Source: an uncultured Dermatophilus sp. (GTDB lineage Bacteria; Actinomycetota; Actinomycetes; Actinomycetales; Dermatophilaceae). From it: DNA of 6,955 bases. The notes under the pieces are model-generated. The model worked only from the letters and a program-made list of their open reading frames with translations, did no database searches and was not told the origin of the DNA. The stretch is from NCBI GenBank assembly GCA_945876925.1, contig CAMCQD010000091.1, forward strand, positions 1-6,955, read 5' to 3'. Positions 4,856 to 6,955 of the stretch are shown here, piece after piece. Each line of letters starts with the position of its first letter. Positions within the stretch are counted from its first letter, which is position 1. The translations under genes were made by a program, and so were the position numbers.

Positions 4856-4939
4856 CGCCTGGCGGGCCCGGGCGCGCCGAGGGGGATATGACGTACACGG
4901 TAGCCAGCCGCAGGCTCCCGGGCGCGCCTGACGGGCCCG
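4856..4939. repeat. Paired GC-rich direct repeats upstream of copC
   Basis: CGCCTGGCGGGCCCG (4856-4870) recurs as CGCCTGACGGGCCCG (4925-4939) with one mismatch. CCCGGGCGCGCC occurs exactly at 4867-4878 and 4917-4928. The two motifs overlap in opposite order at each end, so the block reads A-B ... B-A. It lies in the 192-bp gap upstream of the copC-like gene, where its promoter should be. No clear -10/-35 pair was found. It could be a regulatory or duplicated element, or chance from GC-rich composition. Confidence 0.35.
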
Positions 4940-4972
4940 CAGCTGGCCGCAGCGCCATGTCCCCGCCCCCGG

Positions 4973-5476
4973 CTAACCGCGCGGCTCCTCCAGCTGGCGG
5001 GACAGGTACGACAAGGTGCCGAAGGCGGCCGTGGCGGCCAGGGCCACGATGCCGGGGATGAGCAGCGCCAGCGCGAAGACGAGCGCCTGGGCGCACAGCC
5101 ACAGCGCGCGGGTGACGGTCTCCTCCGAACAGCGGGCGCCGCCCACGCGCACCCCCAGGTACAGTGCGTGCCGGTGCAAGGGGCTCAGCCCCGATTCGCG
5201 GCAGATGCGGGCGAAGACGCCATCGGCGTCCCGCCGGGAGAACCGGCCCGCCTGCGCCTCGGCGCACAGATAGTCGTGCACGATGGCGGCCGGGACGACG
5301 GTGCCCGACGGGGGGATCATCCCGTGCAGGAAGCGCGGCACGCTCGCGAAATCGGTGCGCGTCCCCGCCGGGATGGTGAAGGTGTCCCGGCAGCCGCAGT
5401 ACACGGCCGGGCGGGCGAGGACGAAGGTGCGCCCGTCCTCGCCGAGGATGAGCACGGGCGGGCAGGGAAAGGCCAT
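4973..5476 (-). CDS. DUF1353 family protein with predicted C-terminal membrane hairpin
   Basis: With the start at 5474-5476 the protein has 167 residues. The DUF1353 core shows a beta-rich N-terminus, IPAGTRTDFASVPRFLHGMIPPSG (about residues 35-58) and AAIVHDYLC (63-71, with H67-D68), followed by RRDADGVF (81-88) and ALYLGVRVGG (104-113). These are the conserved blocks of this family of unknown function, found both in phages and in bacterial chromosomes. Unusually, residues about 124-158 are strongly hydrophobic (WLCAQALVFALALLIPGIVALAATAAF), enough for one long or two short membrane helices split by Pro141-Gly142, before a charged tail. The chosen ATG has GAAGG only 2 nt upstream (GGGGCGAAGG region), so spacing is tight. 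An ATG at 5594-5596 would add 40 low-complexity, Arg/Ala-rich residues and has no ribosome binding site. There is a 192-nt gap before copC. No phage genes surround it. Confidence 0.82.
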   Translation of the reverse strand: MAFPCPPVLILGEDGRTFVLARPAVYCGCRDTFTIPAGTRTDFASVPRFLHGMIPPSGTVVPAAIVHDYLCAEAQAGRFSRRDADGVFARICRESGLSPLHRHALYLGVRVGGARCSEETVTRALWLCAQALVFALALLIPGIVALAATAAFGTLSYLSRQLEEPRG

Positions 5477-5913
5477 TACCTTCGCCCCGGCGTGAACTCG
5501 CCGGCGCACCCGGCCTGCTCGCTCGCGGGCAGCCCGGCGCGCTGCCGCCGCGCTGTCGCCGCTGGTCGCGGGCTCCCGTTCCGCTCCGGCGCGCATGCGA
5601 CCCGGTACGTGAGGAGATCGCCGCCGCGCCCGGTGAGGCCGATCGCGCCGGCTGCCTGAGCTAGGCGCTCATGAGGGGTGGCCGCTGCCGTCCTTCCTGC
5701 TGTCCTTGCCCTCACGCACTGAGCGTATGCACGTGCTGGCCGTTGCGGGCGCTGGCAGAAGCGCCGATCCCGCGGGGCGGCCGGTCCGGGGCGGGCTGGT
5801 GATTCCTGCCCGCGCCCCCGGGGCCTTACGCCCGGTACCGGATGAGCGGGGCGGGCGCGTGTTCGGCGAACCCCGCCGGGGAGAGGGCAGTCAGCGCGTT
5901 TAGGGTGAATCGC
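5477..5913. other. 437-bp stretch without a convincing gene
   Basis: This is the upstream region shared by the minus-strand DUF1353 gene and the plus-strand histidine kinase. Frames that stay open here (for example plus 5706-5903 and the minus-strand extension) have no ribosome binding site and Arg/Gly/Pro-rich translations typical of shadows. Visible structures are GGCGCT-GGCAGA-AGCGCC (5748-5765), TGAGC-TAGGC-GCTCA (5657-5671) and the CTCATGAG palindrome (5669-5676). The divergent promoters must lie in it; only the one at its right edge is recognisable. Confidence 0.5.
5901..5906 (+). promoter_or_regulatory. Candidate -10 box for leaderless transcription of the histidine kinase gene
   Basis: TAGGGT fits the actinobacterial TANNNT -10 pattern and ends 7 nt before the ATG at 5914. 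Transcription from it would begin at or next to the A of ATG, giving a leaderless mRNA. There is no -35-like hexamer 17-18 nt upstream. The competing reading is that AGGG (5902-5905) is a weak Shine-Dalgarno sequence 8 nt before the ATG. Confidence 0.4.
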
Positions 5914-6955
5914 ATGACCGCCCCCCGCACTCCCGCGCTGGACCGCGCCCGCGCCTGGGTCGGCGCCCACGTGCGCTGGGTGGACGCGCTCACCGCGCTG
6001 GGATGGACCGGCGTGGCTTCCCTGTTCGCGCCGACCGCCGTGCTCACCGCGGTCCCGCTGACGCCCTGGATCATCATCACCGTGCTGTGCGGGCTGGCCC
6101 TGGCGGCCCGCCGCACCGCACCGGAAGCCACCGTGACGGCCCTGGGCGTGCTCATGGTCGCGCACGTGCTGGTCATCCACGCATTCACCGTCACCGCTGC
6201 GGTCGCGGTCTTCAGCGCCGCCTACACCGCGCACAGCCTGCTCGGCCCCCGCTGGCGCCGCTGGGCCACCGTGGCGATGCTGGCCGGAACTGCGTGGGCG
6301 GCACTGAGCTACAGCCGGGAAGTGATCGACCTCGCCTGGTATCTGCGCGGTCCGATCGTGCTGGCGCACTGGGTGCCGGTGGGGTTCTTCTGCCTGCTCG
6401 GGGCCCTCGCCCGGCGGCGCCGCGAGGACGTCGAGCGGCTGGCCGAACGCGCCCGCCTCCTGGAAAGACAGCGGGCCCGCGAAATCGAGCTCGCCACGCT
6501 CGCCGAGCGCAACCACATCGCCCGGGAACTGCACGACATCGTGGCGCACTCGCTCGGGGTGATCATCGCCCAGGCCGACGGCGGCCGGTACGCCGCCGCC
6601 GCCGACCCCGCCGCCGCCCGCCAGGCACTAGGCACCATCGCGGACGTCGCCCGCACCTCCCTGACCCAGATGCGCTCCCTGCTGGCCGTGCTGCGATCGG
6701 AAGAACCCCGCGGCGTCGCCCCCGCCCCGGGGCTGGCCGACCTGCCGGCCCTGTTCGAGGAGTACCGCGCCGCCGGGCTCGGCGTCCGGGTGCACGTGAA
6801 CGGCGAACCAGCCCAGGTCACCGGCGCTCAGGGGCTGGCCATCCACCGCCTGGTACAGGAATCCCTGGCCAACGCGCTGCGGCACGCCGGCCAGGTGCCG
6901 GTGCGGGCCGAGCTGAACTGGGAGCCAGGCTTGCTCACCGTCACGGTGACCAGCC
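5914..6955 (+). CDS. NarL-type two-component sensor histidine kinase (3' end outside window)
   Basis: The frame is open from ATG 5914 to the window edge, 347 complete codons with no stop. Residues about 20-165 contain several hydrophobic segments (for example PLTPWIIITVLCGLALAA, a long helix pair around 75-109, ATVAMLAGTAWAALS and IVLAHWVPVGFFCLLGAL), a multi-pass sensor domain like that at the N-terminus of many actinobacterial kinases. An Arg/Glu-rich coiled coil follows (about 166-195). The HisKA_3 dimerisation motif is at about 196-215: LAERNHIARELHDIVAHSLG, with H207 the phospho-acceptor. The ATPase N-box appears at about 310-325 (IHRLVQESLANALRHA, with E316, N320 and H324). The G-boxes are beyond the edge. 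These kinases phosphorylate a LuxR/NarL-type response regulator, usually encoded directly downstream, which should lie beyond 6955. The signal is unknown. The ATG choice rests on the AGGG/TAGGGT just upstream; a GTG at 5905 is possible. Confidence 0.93.
   Translation, partial: MTAPRTPALDRARAWVGAHVRWVDALTALGWTGVASLFAPTAVLTAVPLTPWIIITVLCGLALAARRTAPEATVTALGVLMVAHVLVIHAFTVTAAVAVFSAAYTAHSLLGPRWRRWATVAMLAGTAWAALSYSREVIDLAWYLRGPIVLAHWVPVGFFCLLGALARRRREDVERLAERARLLERQRAREIELATLAERNHIARELHDIVAHSLGVIIAQADGGRYAAAADPAAARQALGTIADVARTSLTQMRSLLAVLRSEEPRGVAPAPGLADLPALFEEYRAAGLGVRVHVNGEPAQVTGAQGLAIHRLVQESLANALRHAGQVPVRAELNWEPGLLTVTVTS

Noticed and set aside
4350..5267. Minus-strand open frame of 305 codons
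   Set aside because: It overlaps both the CopC-domain and DUF1353 genes in another frame and gives an Arg/Pro/Gly-rich product with no motif.
5706..5903. Plus-strand 65-codon frame upstream of the histidine kinase
   Set aside because: It has no ribosome binding site, no family resemblance, and Gly/Arg/Pro-rich composition.
5476..6549. Long minus-strand open frame (357 codons)
   Set aside because: It is antisense to the histidine kinase, whose motifs are unmistakable. The translation is Arg/Gly/Pro-rich low complexity without a recognisable domain or ribosome binding site, as expected for GC-rich antisense shadows.

Overview
The window is very GC-rich, with strongly GC-biased third codon positions, GTG/ATG starts and AAGGAG-type ribosome binding sites. 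Its gene families (DUF3618, stand-alone GroES-like protein, CopC with a C-terminal anchor, NarL-type histidine kinase with an actinobacterial N-terminal membrane domain) all point to a chromosome segment of a filamentous or related Actinomycetota. I cannot fix the genus. I see no insertion sequence, CRISPR array, rRNA or plasmid/phage replication gene.

Left end (1-730): the C-terminal part of a probably secreted zinc-metallopeptidase-like protein (HELVH motif), followed by a palindromic hairpin, a roughly 220-bp gap with small degenerate repeats, and a minus-strand tRNA-Leu(UAG). Centre-left (732-2320): a thiol peroxidase (Bcp) on the minus strand is divergent from a two-gene plus-strand unit, a DUF3618 membrane protein and a GroES-like protein overlapping by 8 nt. 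A strong hairpin, tRNA-Lys(CUU) and a near-symmetric terminator hairpin follow. Centre (2486-3987): a short-chain dehydrogenase/reductase and a TetR-type regulator are divergent, and a perfect 9-4-9 inverted repeat lies between them, a classic autoregulated TetR-target pair. Right (4139-6955): on the minus strand, a CopC-domain copper-binding protein and a DUF1353 protein with a predicted C-terminal membrane hairpin; then a 437-bp stretch without a convincing gene; then on the plus strand a NarL-family sensor histidine kinase that runs off the window.

Most of this is housekeeping or ordinary accessory chromosome. The parts most worth following are the TetR/SDR operator, the peroxidase/DUF3618/GroES-like cluster with its translationally coupled overlap, the DUF1353 membrane protein, the solitary anchored CopC, and the histidine kinase, which appears able to start as a leaderless mRNA. 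I did not find convincing evidence of an undescribed multi-gene system.
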